Assembly (NCBI RefSeq): GCF_002929535.1
Contig: NZ_PJJO01000056.1
Location: 186,001-250,000 of the forward strand
Length of the DNA stretch: 64,000 nucleotides
Direction of reading: 5' to 3'
DNA from: Cryobacterium sp. Y11
Lineage (GTDB): Bacteria; Actinomycetota; Actinomycetes; Actinomycetales; Microbacteriaceae
In this document: piece after piece, positions 9,238-19,528 of the stretch
How positions within the stretch are numbered: the first letter of the stretch is position 1
Layout: every line of letters starts with the position of its first letter
Translations under genes and position numbers: made by a program
Notes under the pieces: generated by a model
What the model was told of the DNA's origin: nothing
Seen by the model: the letters and a program-made list of their open reading frames with translations, nothing else
Database searches by the model: none

Positions 9238-11316
9238 TTAGACGTCGATGCGGTCTCTGGAGAGTTTGTCGGAGCTGTCGATGATGAACTCCTTGCGGGG
9301 GGCTACGTCGTTGCCCATGAGGAGCTCGAAGACCTTGCCGGCGGACTCGGCATCGTCGACACGAACCCGGCGCAGGGTGCGGTGGGCCCGTTCCATGGTC
9401 GTGGTGGCGAGTTGGTCGGCATCCATTTCACCAAGGCCCTTGTAGCGTTGAATCGGGTCCTGGTAGCGCCGGTTCTTCTTTTCCAGCGCGCTGAGCACTC
9501 CGTGCAGTTCGTTCTCGGAATAGGTGTAGATGGTTTCATTGGGCTTGCTCCCCGGGTTCATGACCACCACGCGGTGCAGCGGCGGTACAGCGGCGAACAC
9601 CCGTCCCTCGGTGATCATCGGGCGCATGTAGCGAAAGAACAGGGTGAGCAACAGAGTGCGAATGTGGGCGCCGTCGACGTCGGCATCACTCATAATAATG
9701 ACCTTGCCGTAACGGGCCGCCGAGAGATCAAAGCTTCGGCCGGAGCCAGCGCCGATCACCTGAATGATCGAGGCACACTCTGCGTTGGAGAGCATGTCGG
9801 CAACGGATGCCTTCTGCACGTTCAGAATCTTGCCGCGAATCGGCAGCAGCGCCTGGTGCTCGCTGTCGCGGGCGAGCTTGGCGGTGCCGAGGGCGGAGTC
9901 GCCTTCGACAATGAACAGTTCGCTGGTCGAGACATCGTTGCTGCGGCAGTCGACCAGCTTGGCCGGAAGCGAGGAACTCTCCAGGGCATTCTTGCGTCGC
10001 TGGGTCTCCTTGTGCGCGCGGGCCGAGATGCGGGATTTCATTTCAGCGACGATCTTGTCTAGTAGCAGCGCCGACTGCGTCTTGTCGTCGCGTTTCACCG
10101 ATGCATAGCGCTCGGTCATGGCTGTGGCGACGACATTCGCGACAATCGCCCGCACCGCCGGCGTGCCGAGTACTTCCTTGGTCTGACCCTCGAACTGCGG
10201 TTCGGGCAGGCGCACCGTGAGCACGGCGGTCAGGCCGGCCATCACGTCGTCCTTGTCGAGCTTGTCGCTGCCGGCCTTGAGCCGCCGGGCGTTTAGTTCA
10301 ACCTGACCGCGCAGAAACTTGAGTAGACCGGCATCGAAGCCGGCCTGGTGGGTGCCGCCTTTAGGAGTGGCAATAATGTTGACGAAACTCTGCACGATGG
10401 TGTCGTAGCCTGTCCCCCAGCGGAGGGCAATGTCTACCTCGCAATCCCGCACGAGTTCGGTAGGCACCATCGCACCCTTATCGGTGAGCACCGGCACGGT
10501 TTCGCTGAAGGTACCGTTTCCGGTGAGCCGCCAGGTATCGGTGATCGGGGCATCCGTTGCAAGGTGCTCGACGAATTCGCTGATTCCGCCCTCGAACTGG
10601 AACAGACTGACCACGGGCTCGTCGTTGCGCCGGTCGGCGACCTCGATCGCGAGGCCTGGAACGAGGAAGGCGGTCTGACGAGCGCGGTTCAGAACCTCGT
10701 CGGTCTGAAACGCCGCTCCTTTGGTGAAGATCTGCCGGTCGGCCCAATAGCGAATGCGCGTTCCGGTAACGCCGCGTTTGACCTTACCGATCACCCGCAG
10801 CTCGCTCTGGTTTTCAAATGGCGTGAACGGAGCGTCTGGGCTCTTCTCGCCTGAGTCGGCGAACAACCCGGGCTCGCCACGGTGAAAGGACATCGCCCAG
10901 GTTTTACCGTCGCGATCGACCTCGACGTCGAGACGCTCGGACAGGGCGTTGACGACGGAGGCTCCCACCCCGTGCAGTCCACCAGACGCAGCATAAGATC
11001 CGCTGCCGAACTTGCCTCCGGCGTGCAGTTTGGTGAAAACAACCTCGACACCGGTCAAGCCGGTCTTGGGTTCAATGTCGACGGGAATACCGCGGGCCGT
11101 GTCGCGCACCTCTACGCTCTGGTCGGGATGCAGCTCGATATTGATGCTCGTGCCGTGGCCACCGAGGGCCTCGTCAACCGAGTTGTCGATGATCTCCCAC
11201 AGGCAGTGCATCAAACCGCGCGAGTCCGTTGAGCCGATATACATGCCGGGGCGTTTACGCACTGCCTCCAGTCCCTCGAGGACTGACAGGTGGCGGGCGG
11301 AATAGTCGGAACTCAC
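9238..11316 (-). CDS. parE: DNA topoisomerase IV subunit B
   Basis: ATPase subunit partnering the topoisomerase IV A protein. 692 aa from GTG 11316. The open frame extends to 11472, but the extra 52 residues do not resemble the family and homology begins at YSARHLSVLEGLEAVRKRPG. Visible motifs are DNSVDEAL (ATP-binding Asn/Asp of the GHKL fold), GLHGVGASVVNAL, the TOPRIM signature FIVEGDSALG with SDADVDGAHI, and RYKGLGEMDADQL. TTG at 11325 is an alternative start. It is divergent from a small zinc-ribbon gene, with a 190-bp shared promoter region. Confidence 0.92.
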   Translation of the reverse strand: MSSDYSARHLSVLEGLEAVRKRPGMYIGSTDSRGLMHCLWEIIDNSVDEALGGHGTSINIELHPDQSVEVRDTARGIPVDIEPKTGLTGVEVVFTKLHAGGKFGSGSYAASGGLHGVGASVVNALSERLDVEVDRDGKTWAMSFHRGEPGLFADSGEKSPDAPFTPFENQSELRVIGKVKRGVTGTRIRYWADRQIFTKGAAFQTDEVLNRARQTAFLVPGLAIEVADRRNDEPVVSLFQFEGGISEFVEHLATDAPITDTWRLTGNGTFSETVPVLTDKGAMVPTELVRDCEVDIALRWGTGYDTIVQSFVNIIATPKGGTHQAGFDAGLLKFLRGQVELNARRLKAGSDKLDKDDVMAGLTAVLTVRLPEPQFEGQTKEVLGTPAVRAIVANVVATAMTERYASVKRDDKTQSALLLDKIVAEMKSRISARAHKETQRRKNALESSSLPAKLVDCRSNDVSTSELFIVEGDSALGTAKLARDSEHQALLPIRGKILNVQKASVADMLSNAECASIIQVIGAGSGRSFDLSAARYGKVIIMSDADVDGAHIRTLLLTLFFRYMRPMITEGRVFAAVPPLHRVVVMNPGSKPNETIYTYSENELHGVLSALEKKNRRYQDPIQRYKGLGEMDADQLATTTMERAHRTLRRVRVDDAESAGKVFELLMGNDVAPRKEFIIDSSDKLSRDRIDV

Positions 11317-11458
11317 AATAATCAAGAATACCGGTCCCGACCCGGGTACCTGGTCGTCACGCCCGGTCTTGCGCATGCTGCAACTTGGCAACGCGGCTAC
11401 TCGGCTACGCGGTGAGCGAAATACGACCCAATCAGCGCGCAAACCCAGCTCGACCGTG

Positions 11459-11488
11459 TTTACATTAGTCAAAGGGTTAACGTAATAA
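11459..11488 (+). promoter_or_regulatory. Candidate promoter for the DUF7455 gene
   Basis: TTTACA at 11459-11464 with an AT-rich TAATAA-type element 17-18 bp downstream (11482-11488), about 20 bp before a very strong ribosome-binding site GGAGGAGG (11495-11502). The -10 match is poor, so the call is tentative. Confidence 0.35.
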
Positions 11489-11507
11489 ACTCTGGAGGAG
11501 GATAATT

Positions 11508-11759
11508 ATGTCCCAGATCGCCACCGAAAATAGTGCCGTAGACAACGGTGCTGTAAACAAGCAGAACGCCCCCCACCAGCTCACCGCAGCCGACCGCTGC
11601 GACGCGTGCGGCGCCCAGGCTTATATTCGCGTCGTCGTGAAGAATAGCGAATTGCTGTTCTGTGCACACCACGGCCGCAAGCACCAAGAGAAGCTCGCGA
11701 GCATTGCCGAGAGCTGGCACGACGAGTCAAGTCGTTTGCTCGAAGACCAGCGCTCCTAG
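11508..11759 (+). CDS. Small zinc-ribbon protein (DUF7455 type)
   Basis: 83-aa conserved actinobacterial protein of unknown function. The first 25 residues are polar; a single zinc-ribbon-like core follows with CDACGAQA (CxxC, about residue 31) and LLFCAHHGRKH (CxxH, about residue 52), spaced for one metal ion. ATG at 11508 is preceded by GGAGGAGG, one of the strongest ribosome-binding sites in the window, suggesting abundant translation. It sits between topoisomerase IV and the sigma factor block. Confidence 0.8.
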   Translation: MSQIATENSAVDNGAVNKQNAPHQLTAADRCDACGAQAYIRVVVKNSELLFCAHHGRKHQEKLASIAESWHDESSRLLEDQRS

Positions 11760-11914
11760 CTGGTCGTCAGACTCGGTTCACGCTGAGCTGACGTTGAACG
11801 GATGCCGCGCGCGCGGCTGGCTCAGGCCAGCCGGGTTGCGCGGTTTTCTCGTTAACGGCCACGCAGCCAGATACCTGCCCGCGACTACGCAGCCGGCAGG
11901 TGTCTGGTTGACTG

Positions 11915-12676
11915 CTATTCCGCCGACTGCCCCAGCCGCACCGCAACCTGGTTACGTACGGTTTGCGCGGTGTCATCCACGGAAGTGGCCATGGCGCCGC
12001 GAGAGTAGCTCAGCCCGGAGCGGCGGAAGGCCGCCTCGAGCAAATAATCGGCCAGCCCGGGGTTTCGGGCCAGAACCGGACCATGCAGGTGGGTGCAAAA
12101 GACCTCACCCATGGTCAGTCCCTCAATCTGAGGTCCGCTGGCGGGAGCATCTCCGTTTCCAGTCCCGTAGACCACGCGGCCGAGCGGGCTGGCTTCGGCG
12201 CCGACATAGTCGCGGGCATGATTCTCGAACCCGATCAGTCGCCCATATTTCGAGGACACGATGATGTCGTCGGTGGCCCGACTGACGCGAGGCACCGCGT
12301 GACCGGCGACGAGCCCGAGGCCCTCGATCACCGCTCCGTCGGCAAGGTCGATCCCCCAGCTGAGCAGTTCCCAGCCGGTTCCGACGGCGAGAATGGGCAC
12401 GCCCGAATTTGACCAGATTCGTAGCTCTTCCACCAGGGTACGCAGGGCGTCCCTCGCCGGGAGCAGCGCAGCATCCGTTCCCGATCCGATCGATACGGCG
12501 TCAACGTGTTCCGGCAGATCGGCCCTGGTCGAGACGTCAACTACCTGCGCCGCGCGGCCGGCCCACCGGGCACGTTGCGCGAGCACACGCGCATTGCCAG
12601 CATCGCCGTTGGTATCAAGGAGGTGGGGCAGCAGCGAGACGACCGTGAACGGCCGCTCAATCGACGTAGCGGTCAT
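11915..12676 (-). CDS. gatD: GatD-like type 1 glutamine amidotransferase lacking the catalytic Cys
   Basis: In classical MurT/GatD complexes GatD hydrolyses glutamine and channels ammonia to MurT, which amidates D-Glu of lipid II. This 253-aa protein has the expected fold and partner, and the catalytic-triad His appears kept in THLHGPVLARNPGLAD. The nucleophile elbow reads PILAVGTGWELL (about residues 91-102), where canonical enzymes have a Cys within Val-Cys-x-Gly. No Cys occurs there, so glutaminase activity should be absent. The usual GGGQD-type segment is also changed (GSGTDA). Start ATG 12676 overlaps the murT stop by 4 bp. See the finding on a possible altered role. Confidence 0.8.
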   Translation of the reverse strand: MTATSIERPFTVVSLLPHLLDTNGDAGNARVLAQRARWAGRAAQVVDVSTRADLPEHVDAVSIGSGTDAALLPARDALRTLVEELRIWSNSGVPILAVGTGWELLSWGIDLADGAVIEGLGLVAGHAVPRVSRATDDIIVSSKYGRLIGFENHARDYVGAEASPLGRVVYGTGNGDAPASGPQIEGLTMGEVFCTHLHGPVLARNPGLADYLLEAAFRRSGLSYSRGAMATSVDDTAQTVRNQVAVRLGQSAE

Positions 12677-13953
12677 ACCGATTCCTCAGCGTTCGAGACC
12701 AGGCCGAGGTGGGCGCGCGTGCGCCGCATTCCGTCGGCCGAGAAGATGATGGTTTTCACCCCGGAAGCGGGATCGGGCAGCGCCAGGAAGGCGTCGAGCG
12801 CCGTCGGAACGTCGGGTTCGATGCGGTCGACCCGCACGTTGTCGTACGCCAGCTGGAGCGCGATATCGTGAGCTTTGAGCCCGGAGGCGATGAGCACGTG
12901 CCCGAGTCCGGAAGTATCGACCGGCCAGAAATACGACGGGTCACGAACGTCGGAACCGATGATCACAATGATCTGCTCCGTGCCGGCTTCGAGGCTGTTC
13001 ACATTGAGTTGAAAGCTCGACGGATTCTGCACGAGCACGAACTCGATGATCTTGCCGCCCACCGTGACGACCTCACCCCGACCAAAGACAGCCGGCATGG
13101 CCGATAGAGCGGCACAAGCAACGGCCGGGTCGAAGCTCTCCCCCAGTGTTGCCTCGGCGGCGCCGAGGGCGGTAAGAGCGTCAACGGCGTAGTGGATGCC
13201 GCGGGCCGGCAGTGTAACGCCGTGACGGCCACTAGAAGGGAATTCCACTTCGGCAGTGCGCCCAGCCATACCGGTGAGTTGGAGTCCCATTCCACTGGGC
13301 AAGCGCGCGGTGGCGGTGTCGGCATAGCCGAGCCCGCGCGGGTACTGGGCCAGAACGTCGGCGGTGACGCCGTAGCGAGACACCCGCACGCTCGATCCGA
13401 GCGTGTGTGCAAGGTCGGCGAGGTAGCGATCGTCGGCGTTGAGCACGACGGTTTCGGTGGCACGCGCCGCGATCTTGGCGAGCAGACCGGCAACCATTTC
13501 GGAGTCGTGGAACCGGTCGATCTGGTCGACCATGACGTTGGTCAGGGCGACAACGCGCGGTGTCAGTGACCCGGCGATGAAGGCTCCGTGACCCTCGTCC
13601 ATTTCGAGAACGGCGACGTCACCGGCAATGTACCCGGTCAGACTGACCCGTTCAAGCAACGCGCTGGTGAGTCCCTGGCTGATATTGGCTGTCGACTGGT
13701 TGGTGAAGACGGTCAAACCGTGTGCGCGCAGAACGGCCACCAGCATTTTCGTCGTCGTCGACTTGCCGCTCGAACCGGTCACGATGACCAGACCGAGCGG
13801 AAAGCCGTTGAGAGTGTCGGCCAAAAAGCGAGGCGCGATGCGATTGACGACGACACCAGGGATGGCCGAGCCACCACCCGGCTTGCGCCAGCGGGCCAGA
13901 ACCCGAACTGCTCGACCGATCAGAATGGCCGGAGCATACTTAACGGACTTCAC
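12673..13953 (-). CDS. murT: MurT-like Mur-ligase-family protein, zinc-ribbon cysteines absent
   Basis: Mur-ligase homologue that activates the alpha-carboxyl of D-Glu in lipid II with ATP. 426 aa. An ATP-binding P-loop VTGSSGKSTTTK lies at residues 59-69, and the MurT C-terminal domain (DUF1727) contains SDVRDPSYFWPVD near residue 330. Canonical MurT proteins carry a four-Cys zinc ribbon in the central domain; here that region (about residues 180-240) has no cysteine at all, and only one Cys is seen in the protein. It is co-transcribed with, and overlaps by 4 bp, the GatD-like gene. The pair therefore looks divergent as a unit. Confidence 0.82.
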   Translation of the reverse strand: MKSVKYAPAILIGRAVRVLARWRKPGGGSAIPGVVVNRIAPRFLADTLNGFPLGLVIVTGSSGKSTTTKMLVAVLRAHGLTVFTNQSTANISQGLTSALLERVSLTGYIAGDVAVLEMDEGHGAFIAGSLTPRVVALTNVMVDQIDRFHDSEMVAGLLAKIAARATETVVLNADDRYLADLAHTLGSSVRVSRYGVTADVLAQYPRGLGYADTATARLPSGMGLQLTGMAGRTAEVEFPSSGRHGVTLPARGIHYAVDALTALGAAEATLGESFDPAVACAALSAMPAVFGRGEVVTVGGKIIEFVLVQNPSSFQLNVNSLEAGTEQIIVIIGSDVRDPSYFWPVDTSGLGHVLIASGLKAHDIALQLAYDNVRVDRIEPDVPTALDAFLALPDPASGVKTIIFSADGMRRTRAHLGLVSNAEESV

Positions 13954-14009
13954 GAGAGCGGTGTCTCAAGCCGTGCCTGCTGTGACAACGTCACTGCCAT
14001 CGTTATGCT

Positions 14010-15281
14010 CTACTCGAGGTAGTCGCGTAGGGACTGCGACCGGGACGGGTGGCGCAGCTTGGCCATCGTCTTGGACTCGATCTGGCGAATGCGCTCACGC
14101 GTCACGCCGAAGGTGTCGCCGATCTGGTCCAGCGTCTTGGGCATGCCGTCGCCCAGGCCGAAACGCATGCGGATCACGCCCGCTTCGCGCTCGGAGAGCG
14201 AGTCGAGCAGGCTCTCGAGCTGCTTCTGCAGCATGGTGAAGCCAACGGCATCCGCTGGTACGACGGCCTCGGTGTCTTCGATGAGGTCACCGAATTCGCT
14301 GTCGCCGTCTTCACCGAGCGGGGTGTGCAGGGAGATCGGCTCACGGCCATACTTCTGCACTTCGACGACTTTTTCGGGCGTCATATCGAGTTCGCGGCTG
14401 AGCTCTTCTGGTGTGGGTTCGCGGCCGAGATCTTGCAGCATCTGTCGCTGTACCCGGGCGAGTTTGTTGATGACCTCGACCATGTGCACCGGAATACGGA
14501 TGGTGCGTGCTTGGTCGGCCATGGCGCGGGTGATTGCCTGGCGAATCCACCAGGTGGCGTAGGTACTGAACTTGAAGCCCTTGGTGTAGTCGAACTTTTC
14601 GACGGCACGGATGAGTCCCAGGTTGCCTTCTTGAATCAGGTCGAGAAACTGCATGCCGCGCCCGGTGTAGCGCTTGGCGAGCGAGACGACCAGGCGAAGG
14701 TTGGCGCCGAGCAGGTGGCTCTTCGCTCGTGCACCATCCTTAGCCACCCACTGCAGTTCGCGACCGAGGGCGTTCTTTTTCTCGACATCGGTCATGACCG
14801 ACAGCTTGTCTTCGGCGAAAAGCCCGGCTTCAATGCGCATGGCCAGTTCGACCTCTTCGGCCGCATTGAGCAGGGCAACCTTACCGATCTGCTTCAGGTA
14901 GTCCTTGACGGGGTCGGCCGTTGCGCCGGTGATGGCGCTGGAGTAGACCGGTACCTCATCGTCGTCGTCGACGAGCGACAGCACGAGAGCACCGCTGGGC
15001 AGCGGCTCCGTCGAAACTGTGCGCTTGGCGCCTTCGTCGTCCGAGTCGTCTTCCTCGTCGGCGGGGCCGGAGTCGACATCGGCCTCGTCGTCTTTCTTGA
15101 CGACCTTGGCCTTGGTCACACGCTTCTTCGGGGCTGGCTTGTCAGCTGCAGCACTCGCGGCCGCGGACTTCTTCGTCGCGGCGGCTCCCGCTGCTGCCTT
15201 GGTGGCGGCCTTCTTGACTGCTGGAGTTTCTGGCGCTGTGACGGTCTCGTCGGTCGCCTCGGTCTTAACTGTGGTTGCCAT
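14010..15281 (-). CDS. sigA: Principal RNA polymerase sigma factor (SigA/RpoD/HrdB)
   Basis: Housekeeping sigma-70 factor. 423 aa from ATG 15281, selected because AGAGG lies 8 nt upstream; the ATG at 15296 lacks a ribosome-binding site. The N-terminal 115 residues are Ala/Lys-rich then acidic, as is common in actinobacterial SigA. Region 1.2 begins at [12 protein letters not shown]. Region 2 contains the core-binding [17 protein letters not shown] and the -10 recognition element [13 protein letters not shown]. Region 4.2 contains [20 protein letters not shown], and the protein ends in LRDYLE. A 213-bp upstream gap separates it from the MFS gene. Confidence 0.97.
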   Translation of the reverse strand: MATTVKTEATDETVTAPETPAVKKAATKAAAGAAATKKSAAASAAADKPAPKKRVTKAKVVKKDDEADVDSGPADEEDDSDDEGAKRTVSTEPLPSGALVLSLVDDDDEVPVYSSAITGATADPVKDYLKQIGKVALLNAAEEVELAMRIEAGLFAEDKLSVMTDVEKKNALGRELQWVAKDGARAKSHLLGANLRLVVSLAKRYTGRGMQFLDLIQEGNLGLIRAVEKFDYTKGFKFSTYATWWIRQAITRAMADQARTIRIPVHMVEVINKLARVQRQMLQDLGREPTPEELSRELDMTPEKVVEVQKYGREPISLHTPLGEDGDSEFGDLIEDTEAVVPADAVGFTMLQKQLESLLDSLSEREAGVIRMRFGLGDGMPKTLDQIGDTFGVTRERIRQIESKTMAKLRHPSRSQSLRDYLE

Positions 15282-15494
15282 TGGAGCACCTCTCATGCGG
15301 AGTCGTACCTGCGTCTGTGCAACCAGTGGCGGTGCCAGATGCGTTTTTGGGCAGAACTTGGACCCATGTCAAGCCCGGGGATGCCCATATCAACACGGTA
15401 AGTACCACACGGTGTAGAGATGCCCCAGACCAGAACGGGTCCTAGAAATAATTATTGCACGGTTTGTCTGGACGACAAGCCACGCCACGCACTA

Positions 15495-16826
15495 CTATCT
15501 TTCGTTACGCCGTTTCCAAGCGCGTGATAGTGCAACCCAGACCGGTGCCACTTCTATTCCCTCTTCGTGGGAGAGCTGGCGCCGGGTGCGCCGCCGAGCG
15601 TGCAACAGAAAACCGACGCCGGTACCGATCACCAGGTATTGCACCGAGAACGCCACTCGGAAGGCGTCCAGCGCATATAGGTCGCTCGCTGCTCCCCCGG
15701 CGACGCGCCATCCGTTCTGCAGGTCGAGCAGTAGCCCGACCAGGAACATCATGACGAAACTCGCGGTGAACCCACCAACATTGACCACGCCGTTGGCTGA
15801 ACCGAGACTGCGCTGCGGGTTGAAGGTGCGCGCATAGTCGAAGCCGATCAACGCACCAGGACCGCCAATGCCCAGCACGACGAGAAGCAGCACAATGGTC
15901 CAGAGCGGCGGAACCCCCGGCCAGAGCAGCACGAGCGCCCAGGCCGCGGCGATGCCAGCGACAATTCCGAGCACAATGTTGCTGCGGCGCAGGGGGTAAC
16001 GTGCCGAGAGCAGGCCCAGGATCGGGCCGAAGACCAGCCCCGCGGCGACCAGAACGGTCAGCATGGCCGCGGCGAAGGCCGGCTCGTAGCCCAGACCAAA
16101 GACCATGAACGGATAGCCCCAGAGCAGGCTGAACACTGTGCCGGCCGATTGGCTCACATAGTGCGACCAGAAGCCGAGTTGGGTGCCGGGGCGTTTGAAA
16201 CTGTGCCGAAGCTGGGTCAGGGCGATGGTAAGGCTGTTGGCCCGCACCTGCTCCGTCATATCATCCGGTCGGTCTTGCACAAAGATGATGATCACAATCA
16301 ATGCGATGACGGCGACGGAGGCCGCCGAGAGAAAGGCCGGCGTCCAGCCGCTCGCGTGCAGCAACCAGGCCAGCGGCACCGCGGAGAGCACCTGCCCGAG
16401 TTGACCGATATTGCCCATCCACTGCGACAGTAGGGGAACGTTGCGACCGGTGAACCATGAGCTGATCAGCCGGATCATGGAAATGAAAATGGTCGCGTCG
16501 CCGGCCCCGACCAAGATACGGCCGACGACGGCGAGCGTGATGTCCGGAACGAGAGCGAGCGTGATTTGCCCGATCACCATGAGCGCGGTGCCGGTGATCA
16601 TGAGCACGCGCGGACCGAATCGGTCGATCAACACGCCGACCGGAATCTGCGCACCGGCATAAACAATGAGCTGCACGACGGCGAGGCTCGAGAGCACCGC
16701 GGCAGACCCGCCGAATCGCTCCGTGGCGGCAACCCCCGCGATTCCCATCGAGGTGCGCTGCAGCACGGCGGACAGGTACGCGAACGACCCGATGACAAAG
16801 ATCAGGGTGGATCGACGAGAGTTCAC
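15495..16826 (-). CDS. MFS transporter
   Basis: Major facilitator superfamily permease, 443 aa, with about 12 predicted membrane helices and the loop 2-3 motif GVLIDRFGPRVLM near residue 65, characteristic of the superfamily. Start is GTG at 16826. The C-terminal cytosolic tail is Arg-rich (HARRRTRRQL). It stands alone between sigA and the PAC2 gene, giving no substrate clue. The fold is most like proton-coupled antiporters or uptake carriers of the nitrate/oxalate-type MFS groups, but this cannot be settled from sequence. Confidence 0.88.
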   Translation of the reverse strand: MNSRRSTLIFVIGSFAYLSAVLQRTSMGIAGVAATERFGGSAAVLSSLAVVQLIVYAGAQIPVGVLIDRFGPRVLMITGTALMVIGQITLALVPDITLAVVGRILVGAGDATIFISMIRLISSWFTGRNVPLLSQWMGNIGQLGQVLSAVPLAWLLHASGWTPAFLSAASVAVIALIVIIIFVQDRPDDMTEQVRANSLTIALTQLRHSFKRPGTQLGFWSHYVSQSAGTVFSLLWGYPFMVFGLGYEPAFAAAMLTVLVAAGLVFGPILGLLSARYPLRRSNIVLGIVAGIAAAWALVLLWPGVPPLWTIVLLLVVLGIGGPGALIGFDYARTFNPQRSLGSANGVVNVGGFTASFVMMFLVGLLLDLQNGWRVAGGAASDLYALDAFRVAFSVQYLVIGTGVGFLLHARRRTRRQLSHEEGIEVAPVWVALSRAWKRRNER

Positions 16827-16879
16827 TCGTCTAAACCTACCGCGCTTGAGTGTGTGTTGATTCGGCCTGGCAACGGTTG

Positions 16880-17809
16880 TTAGGCCGAAGCGCCGTCGTC
16901 GCGGCTGCGGCTGCGGCGTAGGGCCAGAAAATTCTCGAGTTCGGCGGCGATCTCGTCGGCCGAGGGCAACTCGCCGTCTTCATCGGTCAGCGGCGACCGC
17001 AGCGTGCTGCCTTCCATGTAGGCATCGTAGCGCTGCTCCAGGGTGCCAACGAGCTTGGCCAGTTCGGGATTATCCCGCACCTGATCGTCGATGCGCGCGA
17101 CGAATTCACGGTTAGCTCCGCGCAGGCGATCGGTGGGGAAGATCAATCCGGTTGACGCGCTCGTGCTCTCCAGAGCGCTCAGCGCCGCTGCGGGAAATTC
17201 GGTATCGCCCAGGTAGTGCGGCACCAGCAGAACGTAGCCGACCGTTGACGCGCCGCGTTCCTGCAGTCGATACTCCAGCAGGTGCAGCACGTTGGCGGCG
17301 ACCTGGGTGTGCGGACGCCACACCGATCGGTTCTCGATCAGGTCGGATCGATTACCGCTGACGGTCACGCCGATCGGGCGCGTGTGCGGCACAGGCATCG
17401 GTATGGCGTGTACCCAAGTAGTCGAGGCAACCGTGAATCGATCCACTAGCTGCATCACGGCTGCGGTAAATTGCTCCCAACGAAAGTCGGGTTCGAACCC
17501 AGCCAGATAGAGGAAAGGCTGCCCGATCTCGTCATGGGCCAGGTAGAGACGCAGCGTCGGCGGCTGATAGTTGGTCAGGTGGTCTTGATCGAAGTAGATG
17601 ATCGGGCGTCGTGCCCGGAAGTCGAGCAAGGCGTCAGTGTCGAACGACGCAATGACGGTGTGATCGAGCGTGGTGAGGAGATAGTCAGTAAATTGCGCGA
17701 CCGCACCACCGGCATCCGCGAAGCCGGTCAAGCCAGCGACCAGGTGTAATCCCTCCGGAACGCCGTCGGCATCCGAGGTCAGTTCGTACAGCTCAGCAGG
17801 GTCTAACAT
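16880..17809 (-). CDS. PAC2-family protein
   Basis: Member of the family related to proteasome assembly chaperones, common in actinomycetes and of unconfirmed function. 309 aa. A conserved start is seen with LVAGLTGFADAGGAVAQ (about residue 24) and DTDALLDFRARRP, then FEPDFRWEQF and PHTRPIGVTV. The C-terminal 60 residues are acidic and helical. ATG 17809 diverges from the leucyl aminopeptidase gene 125 bp away, a neighbour that fits a loose link to protein turnover. Confidence 0.88.
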   Translation of the reverse strand: MLDPAELYELTSDADGVPEGLHLVAGLTGFADAGGAVAQFTDYLLTTLDHTVIASFDTDALLDFRARRPIIYFDQDHLTNYQPPTLRLYLAHDEIGQPFLYLAGFEPDFRWEQFTAAVMQLVDRFTVASTTWVHAIPMPVPHTRPIGVTVSGNRSDLIENRSVWRPHTQVAANVLHLLEYRLQERGASTVGYVLLVPHYLGDTEFPAAALSALESTSASTGLIFPTDRLRGANREFVARIDDQVRDNPELAKLVGTLEQRYDAYMEGSTLRSPLTDEDGELPSADEIAAELENFLALRRSRSRDDGASA

Positions 17810-17933
17810 CCCTTAACTCTAATCCGCAGTTCCGCATTTGGGTGGCTTCCACCGAGCGCCGAGAGCGAACACAACACGATCCTGCATGTCTGGCCGCGCT
17901 CCGCCCCTACTTCGGCGTGGCTACCATCGAAGT

Positions 17934-19427
<1,494 letters not shown>

Positions 19428-19528
19428 TACAGTCGTAAGGGCAAGAAAAAGCTTGTCAAAGCACGCGGCCGATCAGCACAATTCCATCGGTCGTCGTGAT
19501 GGAGCGTAATGCGCGAGGGAGTAGCTGA

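Noticed and set aside
11317-11472. N-terminal extension of the parE frame
   Set aside because: The 52 extra residues do not resemble the family and lie in the divergent promoter region.
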